Source: Pseudomonas sp. TH43
Lineage (GTDB): Bacteria; Pseudomonadota; Gammaproteobacteria; Pseudomonadales; Pseudomonadaceae
Direction of reading: 5' to 3'
Assembly (NCBI RefSeq): GCF_016650635.1
Contig: NZ_JAEKFI010000001.1
Span: 248,001 to 312,000, forward strand
DNA: 64,000 nucleotides
Part shown: one piece after another, positions 16,270-25,842 of the stretch
How the letters are laid out: every line of letters starts with the position of its first letter
Position numbering within the stretch: position 1 is the stretch's first letter
Notes under the pieces: model-generated
The model's database searches: none
The model's input: only the letters and a program-made list of their open reading frames with translations
Told to the model about the DNA's origin: nothing
Made by a program: the position numbers and the translations under genes

Positions 16270-17670
16270 ATGAGACCCTCAAGGGAGAAAGGTTTCGCTT
16301 ATCAGTCGGTTTATCGTTATTTGAATTTGCTGATCAATGAGTCCGCCACTAATGGCAGCGTGCGCTTACCTTCTTTACGGCAACTGGCGGATCGCTTGAA
16401 TGTATCGATCTCGACCATCCAGTATGCGTACTCGTTGCTGGAAAAGGAGGGGCGTGTCTACTCGGTGGCCAAATCGGGATATTACGCGCAATCATCGCCA
16501 ACCCTGATGTCGCCTGGCAGCGCCAGTGATCTGCTTGAAGCCGTTTATGTCAACGCCAGACGCATCGGCATGTGCGTACTGAGCGCCGACGACCCGACTT
16601 CGCTGCAACCGCTGGACAGTCCATTGCTGATGCTGGAGCGCGAGCTATTGCGCCAATACCCGCGCCAACCGCCGCTTCAGGTACAACCCAGTGGTGAACT
16701 TGAGCTGCGTACCGCCCTTGCGGCGCGCTACACCACCTCGGCATTGAATAGCTGGCAGGCAGAGGACGTGTACATCGGGGCGGATCTGCGCGGCGTGCTG
16801 GAGATACTGATCTTCGCTCTTCAGTTACGAGGTGCAACGGTGCTGATCGAATCGCCCTGTGACTGGATGATTCTGCGTCTGTTTCAGGCGGCAGAGGTTC
16901 AGGTGATCGAATTGCCGTTGCAAGCCGATGGCGGGCTGGACCCGCAGCGTCTGGCGTCCTTGCTGGCGACCGAGCGTGTCGGGTTGATCATGTTGTCGTC
17001 GGTGCTGAACATGCCCCGTGGCAGCTTCGTCCCGCACGCCAATCGACAAGTCATTGCGCAATTGCTCCTCAGGTATGGCACTTGGGTGCTGGAGAATGAC
17101 AGTTGCAGCGAGTTGGCGGACGCCCCGGATGCGCAACACTTTCGCGAATGGCTTGATCCCGATCGGCTGCTGATCTTTTCTGCCTTCGACAAAATCATCG
17201 GCGCTGAAGCCCCTTACGGTTTTGTCTTGTCCCGGCAATGGCGCAGCGAGCTGCAGCGCCACTTTCTGTTGCGATCGTTTCGATTGTCTTGTGCTCGTCA
17301 GAAAGCCATAGCCCGATTACTCGCAAACGGGCGCGTCGATCAGCACTTGCAGATATTGCGACGCCTGCTCAAAGAGCGCCGGACACAGTTGATCCAACTG
17401 CTGCGCGAGCGTTTGGGGGATACCGTGCAGATTGTCGAGCCGCAGGGCGGCGCAACGGTCTGGTTGAACTCGGTCAGACCTGTGGACATGAATGAAGTGT
17501 TCTACTGCCTGCTCAGGCAACAGGTGGTGATTGCTCCCGGCGAGCTGTTCAGCCTCAATGGTGACTACGCACACCATTTGCGGTTGAGCCCGATCTGTCA
17601 CAGCGAACACGACCTGGCCGGGGTGGTCGGTCAGGTGGGCGATGCGCTGCGCCTTGCGCCCGACGGCTGA
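16270..17670 (+). CDS. MocR/GntR-type regulator with aminotransferase-like domain
   Basis: The protein has 466 aa with an N-terminal GntR winged helix at about residues 8-75 (RLPSLRQLADRLNVSISTIQYAY and LEKEGRVYSV) and a C-terminal fold-type I aminotransferase-like domain. The PLP Lys is probably the one in SAFDKIIGAE, and the preceding NDSCSELAD may contain cofactor-binding residues. MocR proteins use PLP and an amino compound as effector and usually control a neighbouring gene, here most likely the unrecognised gene just upstream. ATG 16270 follows AAGG by about 9 nt. Confidence 0.9.
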   Translation: MRPSREKGFAYQSVYRYLNLLINESATNGSVRLPSLRQLADRLNVSISTIQYAYSLLEKEGRVYSVAKSGYYAQSSPTLMSPGSASDLLEAVYVNARRIGMCVLSADDPTSLQPLDSPLLMLERELLRQYPRQPPLQVQPSGELELRTALAARYTTSALNSWQAEDVYIGADLRGVLEILIFALQLRGATVLIESPCDWMILRLFQAAEVQVIELPLQADGGLDPQRLASLLATERVGLIMLSSVLNMPRGSFVPHANRQVIAQLLLRYGTWVLENDSCSELADAPDAQHFREWLDPDRLLIFSAFDKIIGAEAPYGFVLSRQWRSELQRHFLLRSFRLSCARQKAIARLLANGRVDQHLQILRRLLKERRTQLIQLLRERLGDTVQIVEPQGGATVWLNSVRPVDMNEVFYCLLRQQVVIAPGELFSLNGDYAHHLRLSPICHSEHDLAGVVGQVGDALRLAPDG

Positions 17671-17776
17671 TGTTAAAAAACTTCCGGGATGTCTCGGATA
17701 CATCCCATCGCACTGCGGTCAAACTGCCAGTAAACTGCGCTGTATTTCCTGAACCACTCTATTTCAGAGGTTTTGC

Positions 17777-19423
17777 ATGACACTCAGTCCTTTTGCGGGC
17801 AAACCGGCACCGGCAGAATTGTTGGTCGACATCCCGCGACTGGTAACGGCTTATTACACCGGCCAGCCTGATGCATCGGTTTCGACCCAGCGCGTAGCGT
17901 TTGGCACCTCCGGTCACCGGGGCAGTTCCTTCGACTTGAGTTTCAATGAGTGGCACGTTCTGGCCATCAGCCAGGCTATCTGCCTGTACCGCGAGGCTCA
18001 GGGCATTACCGGCCCGTTGTTCGTCGGTATCGATACCCATGCCTTGTCGACCCCGGCCGGGGCGAGCGCGCTGGAAGTGCTGGCGGCCAACGGCGTGACG
18101 GTAATGATCGCCGAGGGCGACGAGTACACCCCGACGCCGGCGATTTCCCACGCCATTCTTTGCTACAACCGTGGCCGCACCTCGGGCCTGGCCGACGGCA
18201 TCGTCATCACGCCGTCGCATAATCCGCCACAAAGCGGGGGTTACAAATACAACCCAACCAACGGTGGCCCGGCCGACACACACATCACCAAGTGGATCGA
18301 AGCCAAGGCTAACGAACTACTGGCCAACAAACTGGCCGGCGTCAAGCGCATCAGCTACGAGCAGGCACTCAAGGCCAGCACCACCCATCGTCACGACTAC
18401 GTGAACAGCTACGTTGCCGACCTGATCAACGTGATCGACTTCGACGCGATCCGTGACGCCAAACTGCGCCTTGGCGTTGATCCGTTGGGCGGAGCAGGGG
18501 TGCGCTACTGGTCGGCCATTGCCGAGCACTACCGCCTGGACCTGGATGTGGTGAACAAGCAAGTCGATGCGACTTTCCGCTTCATGACCGTTGACTGGGA
18601 TGGCCAGATTCGCATGGACCCTTCGTCCAGCCACGCGATGCAAGGCTTGATCGGTCTGAAAGAGCGCTTCGACGTCGCGTTTGCCTGCGATCCGGATCAC
18701 GACCGTCACGGCATCGTCACGCCGTCCGGCGGTTTGCTGGCACCGAACAACTATCTGGCCGTGTCCATCGATTACCTGTTCCAGAACCGTCCGCAATGGC
18801 GCGCCGATGCGGCCGTGGGCAAAACCGTGGTGAGCAGCGGTCTTATCGATCGTGTTGCCAAGCGCCTGGGCCGTCGCCTGTACGAAGTGCCGGTCGGTTT
18901 CAAATGGTTCGCCGAAGGTCTGTTCGACGGCTCGTTGGGTTTTGGTGGCGAAGAGAGCGCAGGGGCTTCGTTCCTGCGCAAGGACGGTGGTGTATGGAGC
19001 ACCGACAAGGACGGTCTGATCCCGGCCTTGCTCGCTGCCGAAATGACCGCCCGCACTGGCCGCGATCCAAGTCAGGCCTATCGCGCCCTGACCGATGAAC
19101 TGGGCGAGCCGTTCTCGGTACGTGTCGACGCCAAGGCCAACCCGGAGCAGAAAGCGTTGCTCAGCAAACTGTCACCGGCACAAGTCACCTCGACCGAACT
19201 CGCAGGCGAGAAAATCCAGAGCATCCTCAGCCATGCACCGGGTAACGATCAGGCGATTGGCGGTCTTAAAGTGATGACCGAAAACGGCTGGTTCGCGGCA
19301 CGCCCATCGGGTACCGAGGACATCTACAAGATCTACGCCGAAAGCTTCATCAGCGACGAACACTTGAAGCAACTGGTGGTTGAAGCGCAAACCTTGGTGG
19401 ATGGCGCCATCAGCACTAAATAA
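17777..19423 (+). CDS. pgm: Phosphoglucomutase (alpha-D-glucose phosphate-specific)
   Basis: This cytoplasmic enzyme of 548 aa interconverts glucose 1-phosphate and glucose 6-phosphate, feeding glycogen, trehalose or UDP-glucose synthesis. The phosphoserine loop ITPSHNPP, the metal-binding DPDHDRHG, the sugar-binding GGEESAG and the phosphate-binding [10 protein letters not shown] are all present in order. Length fits the bacterial Pgm type. ATG 17777 follows AGAGG by 6 nt. It is monocistronic, with a REP palindrome and a strong terminator downstream. Confidence 0.97.
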   Translation: MTLSPFAGKPAPAELLVDIPRLVTAYYTGQPDASVSTQRVAFGTSGHRGSSFDLSFNEWHVLAISQAICLYREAQGITGPLFVGIDTHALSTPAGASALEVLAANGVTVMIAEGDEYTPTPAISHAILCYNRGRTSGLADGIVITPSHNPPQSGGYKYNPTNGGPADTHITKWIEAKANELLANKLAGVKRISYEQALKASTTHRHDYVNSYVADLINVIDFDAIRDAKLRLGVDPLGGAGVRYWSAIAEHYRLDLDVVNKQVDATFRFMTVDWDGQIRMDPSSSHAMQGLIGLKERFDVAFACDPDHDRHGIVTPSGGLLAPNNYLAVSIDYLFQNRPQWRADAAVGKTVVSSGLIDRVAKRLGRRLYEVPVGFKWFAEGLFDGSLGFGGEESAGASFLRKDGGVWSTDKDGLIPALLAAEMTARTGRDPSQAYRALTDELGEPFSVRVDAKANPEQKALLSKLSPAQVTSTELAGEKIQSILSHAPGNDQAIGGLKVMTENGWFAARPSGTEDIYKIYAESFISDEHLKQLVVEAQTLVDGAISTK

Positions 19424-19443
19424 TCCGTAAGAGGCAGTTGACT

Positions 19444-19473
19444 TGTGGCGAGGGAACTTGCTCCCTCGCCACA
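19444..19473. repeat. REP-type palindrome (TGTGGCGAGGGA family)
   Basis: GTGGCGAGGGA is inverted as TCCCTCGCCAC around ACTTGC, just after pgm. The same family occurs at 44769-44798 and, as larger paired elements, at 34505 and 37667. Confidence 0.85.
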
Positions 19474-19495
19474 ACGACACACATGTTGAATAAAA

Positions 19496-19526
19496 GGGGC
19501 AACCATTGCGGTTGCCCCTTTTTTTT
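19496..19526 (+). terminator. Rho-independent terminator of pgm
   Basis: GGGGCAACC pairs with GGTTGCCCC around ATTGC and is followed by eight T residues. Confidence 0.92.
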
Positions 19527-19543
19527 GCCCGCCAGTCATGAAA

Positions 19544-20239
19544 TCAGGCGAGATCAACCAGCACGATCTCACTGTCCTCGATTGCCGTAACCGTCAGCAC
19601 CCGCTCATGCGCAACCGCTACACCGTCTCGAGCCTGCGCACGCAAGCCATTGACTTCAATCACGCCAGTCGCCGGCACCAGATAAGCACGACGCCCTTCA
19701 TCCAGACGATACTCAGCGGTTTCCCCAGCCCTGATATTCGCCGCCACCAAACGCGCATCCGCACGAATGCGCAAGCTCTGGTCATCACCGTCCTTACCGC
19801 TGGCGAGCGTCACAAAACCTTCGCGCTGACCTTTTGGAAACGGTTTCGCTCCCCACGACGGTGGAGCCCCGGTTTCAGTTGGCAAAATCCAGATCTGGAA
19901 GATCTTGGTGTCTTTGGCTTCCAGGTTGTATTCGCTGTGCGCGATACCGGTGCCCGCGCTCATCACTTGCACGTCACCCACTTCAGTGCGGCCCTTGTTG
20001 CCGAGGTTGTCCTGGTGGGTAATCGCACCTTCACGCACATAGGTGATGATTTCCATGTCGCGATGAGGGTGCTGCGGGAACCCGGTGCCGGCGGCAATGA
20101 TGTCGTCGTTCCACACCCGAAGGTTGCCCCAGTTCATGCGCTGCGGATCGTGATACTCGGCGAACGAAAAGTGGTGATGGGCATCCAACCAGCCGTGATG
20201 GGCGCCGCCCAGCGAGCTGAAAGGTCTGAGTTCAAGCAT
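19544..20239 (-). CDS. Pirin family protein
   Basis: This is a bicupin pirin of 231 aa. The N-terminal cupin carries the typical HHGWLDAHHHFSF start and the metal-binding FPQHPHRDMEIITYV with later HSE in IAHSEYN. Bacterial pirins include quercetin 2,3-dioxygenases and regulators of pyruvate metabolism; substrate assignment is not possible here. ATG 20239 is preferred because AGGAG lies 6-7 nt upstream; the in-frame extension to 20278 is not conserved in character. A perfect 10-bp inverted repeat lies about 87 bp before the start. Confidence 0.93.
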   Translation of the reverse strand: MLELRPFSSLGGAHHGWLDAHHHFSFAEYHDPQRMNWGNLRVWNDDIIAAGTGFPQHPHRDMEIITYVREGAITHQDNLGNKGRTEVGDVQVMSAGTGIAHSEYNLEAKDTKIFQIWILPTETGAPPSWGAKPFPKGQREGFVTLASGKDGDDQSLRIRADARLVAANIRAGETAEYRLDEGRRAYLVPATGVIEVNGLRAQARDGVAVAHERVLTVTAIEDSEIVLVDLA

Positions 20240-20325
20240 GATCGTCTCCTGAAACCTGTGGTTTATGGCACCGATCATCTATCAGTAAAACATCGATAAA
20301 AAGCGTAAAAAGTGCGGCATCAGGA

Positions 20326-20353
20326 TCGAATTGATCGATGAGAATCAATTCGA
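20326..20353. promoter_or_regulatory. Perfect 10-bp inverted repeat upstream of the pirin gene
   Basis: TCGAATTGAT (20326-20335) is inverted as ATCAATTCGA (20344-20353) with an 8-nt spacer. It has no T-run, so it is more operator-like than terminator-like. It sits in the divergent region between the pirin and helicase genes. Confidence 0.45.
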
Positions 20354-20476
20354 AACGCTCTCATCCCACCTTCAGTTCATCGCCTAAGCCAATGACCCGC
20401 AAGCATTTCGCTAGAACTCAACGGCAAATGCAGACACCATAGCCATCAACAGCCTCACACACTGGAGCCCGTCAGC

Positions 20477-22951
20477 GTGGCGCAACACTCCCCCGATCTT
20501 CCTCCCGAACTTCGCCCACTTGCCGAAATGCCGTGGCTGAAACGCCTGGCCGCACGGTTCTTTGGCCATGGTCTGACGCGTTTGCGCGCGCAGCACCGCG
20601 CATCGTGGTTGCATGGCCAAGCCGATGGCTTTCGCAGCGGTCACACCGCTGGCGTCGAGTACGGCTTCAACGAGGGCAAACTCGAAGGCCTGGAAGAAGG
20701 GCGGCAAGTCCTGCTGATCCGCGACAGTCGCAGCACCGAACACCGACCGCCAAGTGTTGATAACCATCTGTTCGACGACTGGCGCCTTCCACTGACAGCC
20801 GAATTGAAGAAGCGCATCAAGGCCGACGTCGCGCGTTTACTGCCCGAGCACGCGCAGCCGAGCGCCGCGCAATGGAAGATGATTCTCAGTGATACGCCTT
20901 CGACTTCCGTAGTGGCTGGCGCCGGTGCGGGCAAGTCGACCACGCTGGTTCTGCGCATTCTGTTGCTCAGCCACTACTTGGGCTTTGAACTCGATTCGAT
21001 GACGGTGGTGACCTTCACTCGCGAGTCGCGCAAGGATTTCATCAGCAAACTGCTCGAAATGTTTGCGCTGTGGGGGCAGATGCTGAGCCTTCAGCAGGCG
21101 CGGGAACTGGTGCGCACCTTTCACTCGCGCATTCTGCCGATGGTACGCAGCCTGCCGGGGTTTGAGCGTTTGCAGGCGTTCGAAAACCTCAGTCAGCGGA
21201 CGCAGGGCGCTGATGACGACGTCGACAGCAATCCATTTGATTTGCGTATCAACGATGCTCAGCGTCAGCAACTCAATGCCTGCTACCACCGCTTGTTCAA
21301 CGAGGACGAGCGCTTTCGCCAATTGATTCAGCCGTTGTCCCGAGCGGGGATGCAGCTCAAGGAGTTGGAACGCGAGCACCCCGACGTGCAAAAACGCATG
21401 GCAGTGACTGAGCTGGCGGCCAAGCGCGATGAAGAACTGTGCGATGCCATTGAAGACCTGTGGTTTCGCGCCGGCGCCTGGCCAATCAAAGGCATCGAGC
21501 CTAAGCGTCAGACCTTCGACATCAACGGCTCGACGTTCCACTGCCATGGCTACATTCCCAGCCTCGATGCGTGGGTTGTGCTTGGTTTTGATCCGCGCGA
21601 GAACGCACAAATCTGCCGCCCGAACGCCAAGCTTTCGCTACGTGCAGAGTGGGCAGTCAAGCGCACCCTGTTTCAAGCTTTTTGCCGTAAGCCGTTGATA
21701 TGGCTCGATAGTTACGACTCTTCCAAGCGTGTTCTGGCAACGTTGGCGGGTGATGCGAGCGCTGGCCCAGGCTTTGATTACAAGGTCAAAGGCGAGCTCG
21801 CCTCCGCGCCGTTGCTCGACTGTTTTGTCGCCGCCGCAGGTTTTATTGAAAACCTGGGGCTCGACGTGCCGGATGCCGTTGGCCGCATGAGCTTCGCCAA
21901 GGATGACCCGGATCGCTTTTTCTTCGAGGCGTTGAGTCTGTTCTGGCGTGCGTTTGAAGATCATCTGCTCGATCAGAAACCGCCGGTGATGACCTACAAC
22001 CGGATGTTTGCCCTGTTCAGTGAGCATTCGTCGGAGAATTTGAAACTGTTGAGTGATGAGCTGCTGCGACCCATGTCGCACCTGATGATCGACGAATTTC
22101 AGGATGTATCGCCGCAGATCGTCTCGTGGATCCGTGCCAGCCTTACAGAAGTCCGCAGCCGTGGCCCGTCCATGCATGTCGGGCGGGGCGCACAGCGCTC
22201 GTCCTTGTTGTGCGTCGGTGATGACTGGCAGTCGATTTACGGTTGGCGGGGCAGCTCGCCGAGCTATTTCATGGCGTTCAACAAGGAATTCCCTTCACCG
22301 AGCACCACACGGGTGATGCTCAGCGACAACTACCGCAGTCATCAGCACATCATCGATGCGGCCGAACACATCGTTCGCGCAGCGCCGGCAATTCCCGGCA
22401 AGAAAGCCAAGGCCAGCGGTGAGCCCAAGGCATTGCAGCCGGTCAATGTGATGGAGCGCGACGATCAAGCCTTGGGCGAGCGGCTCGCCGAGCACTACCG
22501 TCAGGGCCATTCAATCTTGATGCTCTATCGAAAAAGCAGCGATAAGTTATTGATTGAGCAGCATATTCAGCCTGTTGTTAATGTTGATTCGAGCTTGCCC
22601 CATGAAGCCCGGCGCTTAAAACAACTGACTTACCACAGCGCCAAAGGACTGCAAGCGGATGCTGTTTTTCTGCTCGGCGATTGCCAGCATCTAACCAGTT
22701 CGCCCTACAAAAACCAGGTCTATCGCATGGCCGGATTGGGTAAAAGTGGCGACAGCGAGCCATACGACAGCTCGCAAAAGGACGAAATCCTGCGGTTGGC
22801 CTACGTGGGCATTACTCGCGCCGTAAGCCATTGTTACTGGTACGTCGAGCCGCAAGAGAACCAGGCGGGGAACATGCCACGCGCCTCTGATCGGGTCGCC
22901 AAGGGCAAAGCGTTTTTTGCCGATCACCGCACACAAAAGGCAAAGGCATAA
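20477..22951 (+). CDS. UvrD/Rep-type superfamily 1 DNA helicase
   Basis: This is an SF1A helicase of 824 aa with motifs in order: Walker A in AGAGAGKST (about residue 152), motif Ia VTFTRES, motif II IDEFQD, motif III GDDWQSIYGWRG, motif IV DNYRS and motif VI YVGITRA. A long N-terminal segment of about 130 residues precedes the helicase core, as in helicase IV (HelD)-like proteins. It probably unwinds DNA 3'-5' in repair or recombination. GTG 20477 is supported by GGAG 9 nt upstream. No operon partner is apparent and a terminator follows directly. Confidence 0.93.
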   Translation: MAQHSPDLPPELRPLAEMPWLKRLAARFFGHGLTRLRAQHRASWLHGQADGFRSGHTAGVEYGFNEGKLEGLEEGRQVLLIRDSRSTEHRPPSVDNHLFDDWRLPLTAELKKRIKADVARLLPEHAQPSAAQWKMILSDTPSTSVVAGAGAGKSTTLVLRILLLSHYLGFELDSMTVVTFTRESRKDFISKLLEMFALWGQMLSLQQARELVRTFHSRILPMVRSLPGFERLQAFENLSQRTQGADDDVDSNPFDLRINDAQRQQLNACYHRLFNEDERFRQLIQPLSRAGMQLKELEREHPDVQKRMAVTELAAKRDEELCDAIEDLWFRAGAWPIKGIEPKRQTFDINGSTFHCHGYIPSLDAWVVLGFDPRENAQICRPNAKLSLRAEWAVKRTLFQAFCRKPLIWLDSYDSSKRVLATLAGDASAGPGFDYKVKGELASAPLLDCFVAAAGFIENLGLDVPDAVGRMSFAKDDPDRFFFEALSLFWRAFEDHLLDQKPPVMTYNRMFALFSEHSSENLKLLSDELLRPMSHLMIDEFQDVSPQIVSWIRASLTEVRSRGPSMHVGRGAQRSSLLCVGDDWQSIYGWRGSSPSYFMAFNKEFPSPSTTRVMLSDNYRSHQHIIDAAEHIVRAAPAIPGKKAKASGEPKALQPVNVMERDDQALGERLAEHYRQGHSILMLYRKSSDKLLIEQHIQPVVNVDSSLPHEARRLKQLTYHSAKGLQADAVFLLGDCQHLTSSPYKNQVYRMAGLGKSGDSEPYDSSQKDEILRLAYVGITRAVSHCYWYVEPQENQAGNMPRASDRVAKGKAFFADHRTQKAKA

Positions 22952-22954
22952 GCA

Positions 22955-22990
22955 CAAAAAAGCCCGCAGCAATGCGGGCTTTTTCGTTTT
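22955..22990. terminator. Bidirectional Rho-independent terminator
   Basis: AGCCCGCA pairs with TGCGGGCT around GCAA, with A residues on the left and TTTT on the right. It separates the convergent helicase and DUF1652 genes. Confidence 0.88.
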
Positions 22991-23001
22991 AAATCAATTG
23001 A

Positions 23002-23274
23002 TTATGCGTAACTCCTCAATAGCTCCGGAGGAACAAAAGCCTCCAGCTCATCCTCCACTGCCTCGATAATTCGCTCGACATCTGCTGCATTCATCACCGT
23101 GGCACAAGGAATGCCGGCGATGGCGATCATGGTTTCGCCACTGGCTCGATCAAACAGGCGAGCGATCATGCTACCCGGCGCATCCATTGTTGCCTCGAAA
23201 CCCATAGGATGAAAATGCCAGCGCATCAACTGGCAGGCGTTGGGGAACGTGACTTTGCTTGACCCTTTATTCAT
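23002..23274 (-). CDS. DUF1652-type small protein
   Basis: This is a 90-aa protein with no signal peptide or membrane segment. The pattern MRWHFHPMGFEATMDAPGSM, then ARLFDRASGE and AIAGIP, matches small DUF1652 proteins that are common in Pseudomonas and have no known function. The ribosome binding site before ATG 23274 is weak (AAGGCGG about 10 nt upstream). It is monocistronic. Confidence 0.82.
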   Translation of the reverse strand: MNKGSSKVTFPNACQLMRWHFHPMGFEATMDAPGSMIARLFDRASGETMIAIAGIPCATVMNAADVERIIEAVEDELEAFVPPELLRSYA

Positions 23275-23406
23275 GTGTTGCCCGCCTTCTTCATCGAGCG
23301 ATTCCTTTTGCTCATGTTAGGTGGGAAGAGCCTTCATTGGCTCAACCGGTAACTGACATTAAAAGTAGCATCCGCGTGTGAATTTCCTGTGAGATTTTTC
23401 AGTTCA

Positions 23407-23464
23407 TTTGGCGATTGCTTCGCATTTTTTGATGTAAGTCACGGCCTACACAATCATCGCCAAA
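23407..23464. promoter_or_regulatory. 9-bp inverted repeat upstream of the SnoaL-AraC regulator
   Basis: TTTGGCGAT (23407-23415) is perfectly inverted as ATCGCCAAA (23456-23464), with a 40-nt spacer, 74 bp before the chosen start of the regulator. The half-sites are about five helical turns apart, compatible with DNA looping or two dimer sites. Confidence 0.35.
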
Positions 23465-23537
23465 GTGCCACTACGGATTAGTGATTGAAGCCTGTGCCGA
23501 ACTTGGGCAAGCTCGATTCTTTTTCGCTGAGCCCTTT

Positions 23538-24353
23538 ATGCAAGCCGACAACGACGGCCCAGAACAGACCCAGGCCACGTCCGCCACGGTCATGCGCTAC
23601 CACCTGAGCTGGAAACACCGCGACCTGGACGCCGTGATGGCGCTGTATCACCCGGACATTCAATACAACGACTTCTTCCAGAATCGCGTACTCGGTCTCG
23701 ACGAGTTGCGCGAGTACGTGCGCGTCAGCATGCCGCGAGAATCCGACGAGCTGCTTGAGCATTGCGACCGCATTCGCATCGATGGCGACACCGCGTTCAT
23801 TCAATACGAAGTGACCTTGCGTGGCGGCGATGGCCTGGTGTCGTTCCGTTCCAGCGAGGCCATCACGGTCAGGGACGGACTGATCTGGCGCGTCAACGAA
23901 TACGCTTCACTCGTGCGCGCCCAAACCCAAGGCGCCAGCGCATCGAGTCAGCGTCCGGCAGTCAGTCGCCTGGGTTTGTCGCCGCGTCAATTGAGCTTCA
24001 TGGCCGACGATCTGCAGCAGTATTTCGACAAACAGCAGCCTTACCTCGATCCCGAACTCGACCTGCAACGCGTGGCGAAGGAGTGCGGGTACAGCCGCAA
24101 TCAGATTTCCTACCTGCTGAACCAAGTGCTTGGGCAGAGCTTCTACCGCTACGTCAATCAGGCGCGGTTGCAGCATTTGCTGCGCGCACTGGACGACGCC
24201 AGACCTCCGGTACGTATCGATGAACTGGCCTTCGCCGCCGGATTCAATTCGCTGTCGGCGTTTTACAGTTGCTTCCGCCAGCACACCGGGCAGTCGCCGA
24301 AGGCTTACGCGAAACAAATTTCTTTGCGGACACGCGCGCAAGACTTGTCCTGA
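23538..24353 (+). CDS. AraC family regulator with N-terminal SnoaL-like domain
   Basis: The 271-aa protein joins a SnoaL/NTF2-like sensor domain (about residues 12-130: YHLSWKHRDLDAVMALYHPD, NDFFQNRVLGLDELREYV, then IRIDGDTAFIQYEV) to a C-terminal AraC DNA-binding domain (VAKECGYSRNQISYLLNQVLGQSFYRYVN and ELAFAAGFNSLSAFYSCFRQHTGQSPKAY). The start is uncertain; 23538 puts the SnoaL domain near the N-terminus, while GTG 23481 would add 19 residues. It lies 52 bp upstream of the amine oxidase gene on the same strand and is likely the regulator of the polyamine-type module. Confidence 0.85.
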   Translation: MQADNDGPEQTQATSATVMRYHLSWKHRDLDAVMALYHPDIQYNDFFQNRVLGLDELREYVRVSMPRESDELLEHCDRIRIDGDTAFIQYEVTLRGGDGLVSFRSSEAITVRDGLIWRVNEYASLVRAQTQGASASSQRPAVSRLGLSPRQLSFMADDLQQYFDKQQPYLDPELDLQRVAKECGYSRNQISYLLNQVLGQSFYRYVNQARLQHLLRALDDARPPVRIDELAFAAGFNSLSAFYSCFRQHTGQSPKAYAKQISLRTRAQDLS

Positions 24354-24405
24354 GCACTGCCACTAGGATCGACGCCATCGAAGGTTTTCAGTGGCGGAGT
24401 CTTGC

Positions 24406-25812
24406 ATGCCGGCGTGGCGCACTATCAGTTTGTGGATGGATCAACTCGACGAGCCGCTGACCGCGCGGCCCGAGCTTGAGCGGGACCTGGACGTCGACGT
24501 GGCGATCATCGGCGCCGGCTACACCGGGCTGTGGACCGCGTACTACCTGAAGAAGCTCGCGCCGGGGCTGGAGATCGCCATCGTCGAGGCGCAAACCGCC
24601 GGGTTCGGTGCATCCGGGCGCAATGGCGGGTGGTTGATGGGCAATCTGCTGGGCGAAGATCGTCTGCTCGCAGGCCTGTCGCCCGAGCAGCGCCGCGCGT
24701 CTTTTGATCTGCTGCACAGCATTCCCGATGAGGTGGAAGTTGTCCTCGAACGCGAAGGCATCGACTGCGATTACCGCAAGGGCGGCGTGCTTTACTGCGC
24801 TGCGCGTTATCCCGAGCAAGAGGCCACACTGCGGGAATACCTCCGCACGCTGCACGCCCAAGGCCTGACCGACGACGATTATCGTTGGCTCAGCCCTGAG
24901 CAACTGGCGCAGCAGATTCGCATCGCCAAACCTTACGGCGGCATTTACGCGCCGCATGTGGCAACCATTCATCCGGCAAAACTGGTGCGCGGTCTTGCGC
25001 GGACCGTGCAGGCCATGGGTGTGAAGATTTACGAAAACAGCCCGGTCACCCATTGGCAATCTGGCAGTCTGCGCACCGCCAAGGCCAGCGTGCGCAGCCG
25101 CTGGATCGTGCCAGCCGTGGAAGGTTATTCGGTGACCTTGCCACCACTGGGCCGTTATCAGTTACCGGTGCAAAGCCTGATCGTCGCCACCGAGCCGTTG
25201 TCCGCGGCGACCTGGGATGAAATTGGCCTCAACCGCGGCCAAGCGTTCAGCGAGTTCAGCCGTCAGGTCACTTATGGCCAGCGCAGCGCTGACAACCGTC
25301 TGATTTTCGGCGCCCGTGGCGGCTATCAGTTCGCGGGCAAGCTCCGCCATAACTTCGACCTGACGCGCGACGAGGTCGAACTGCGCCGCTATCTGTTCGG
25401 CGAACTGTTTCCGCAACTGAAAAACGTACAGATCACTCACGCTTGGGGCGGCAACCTCGGCATGTCGCGGCACTTCAAACCGCACATGCTCTGCGATCGC
25501 GCCAACGGCATCGCGCTGTCCGGTGGTTATGGCGGGGAGGGCGTCGGCGCCAGCAATCTCGGTGGGCGTACGCTGGCGGATTTGATTCTGGAGCGCGACA
25601 CCGAACTGGTTAAGCAGCCGTGGGTGCTGCCCGATGGCGCAATACACGCGTTGCGCGCCTGGGAGCCGGAGCCATGCCGATGGCTCGGTTACAACGCGAT
25701 CATCAAAAGCTTTGTCCACGAAGACCAGACCCTGGCCAATCCGGCAACCGCGCCATGGCGGCGCAAACTCGCCAGCCAGGTCGCCGGTTTCATGGAAGGT
25801 TTCATGCACTAA
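24406..25812 (+). CDS. FAD-dependent amine oxidase (PuuB-like)
   Basis: This is a 468-aa oxidase of the DadA/glycine-oxidase fold. The N-terminal FAD motif is VAIIGAGYTGLWTAYYL, followed by EAQTAGFGASGRNGGW, the flavin-binding turn typical of PuuB gamma-glutamylputrescine oxidases and their relatives. A C-terminal GGYGGEGVGASNLGG closes the FAD site. It would deaminate a primary or secondary amine using oxygen, in the cytoplasm. ATG 24406 follows GGAG by 7 nt. The neighbours (cupin and polyamine-type binding protein) support a polyamine or amino-compound substrate. Confidence 0.9.
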   Translation: MPAWRTISLWMDQLDEPLTARPELERDLDVDVAIIGAGYTGLWTAYYLKKLAPGLEIAIVEAQTAGFGASGRNGGWLMGNLLGEDRLLAGLSPEQRRASFDLLHSIPDEVEVVLEREGIDCDYRKGGVLYCAARYPEQEATLREYLRTLHAQGLTDDDYRWLSPEQLAQQIRIAKPYGGIYAPHVATIHPAKLVRGLARTVQAMGVKIYENSPVTHWQSGSLRTAKASVRSRWIVPAVEGYSVTLPPLGRYQLPVQSLIVATEPLSAATWDEIGLNRGQAFSEFSRQVTYGQRSADNRLIFGARGGYQFAGKLRHNFDLTRDEVELRRYLFGELFPQLKNVQITHAWGGNLGMSRHFKPHMLCDRANGIALSGGYGGEGVGASNLGGRTLADLILERDTELVKQPWVLPDGAIHALRAWEPEPCRWLGYNAIIKSFVHEDQTLANPATAPWRRKLASQVAGFMEGFMH

Positions 25813-25842
25813 CGCCGTTCTCTTTAAAAGACAGGTCAGACC

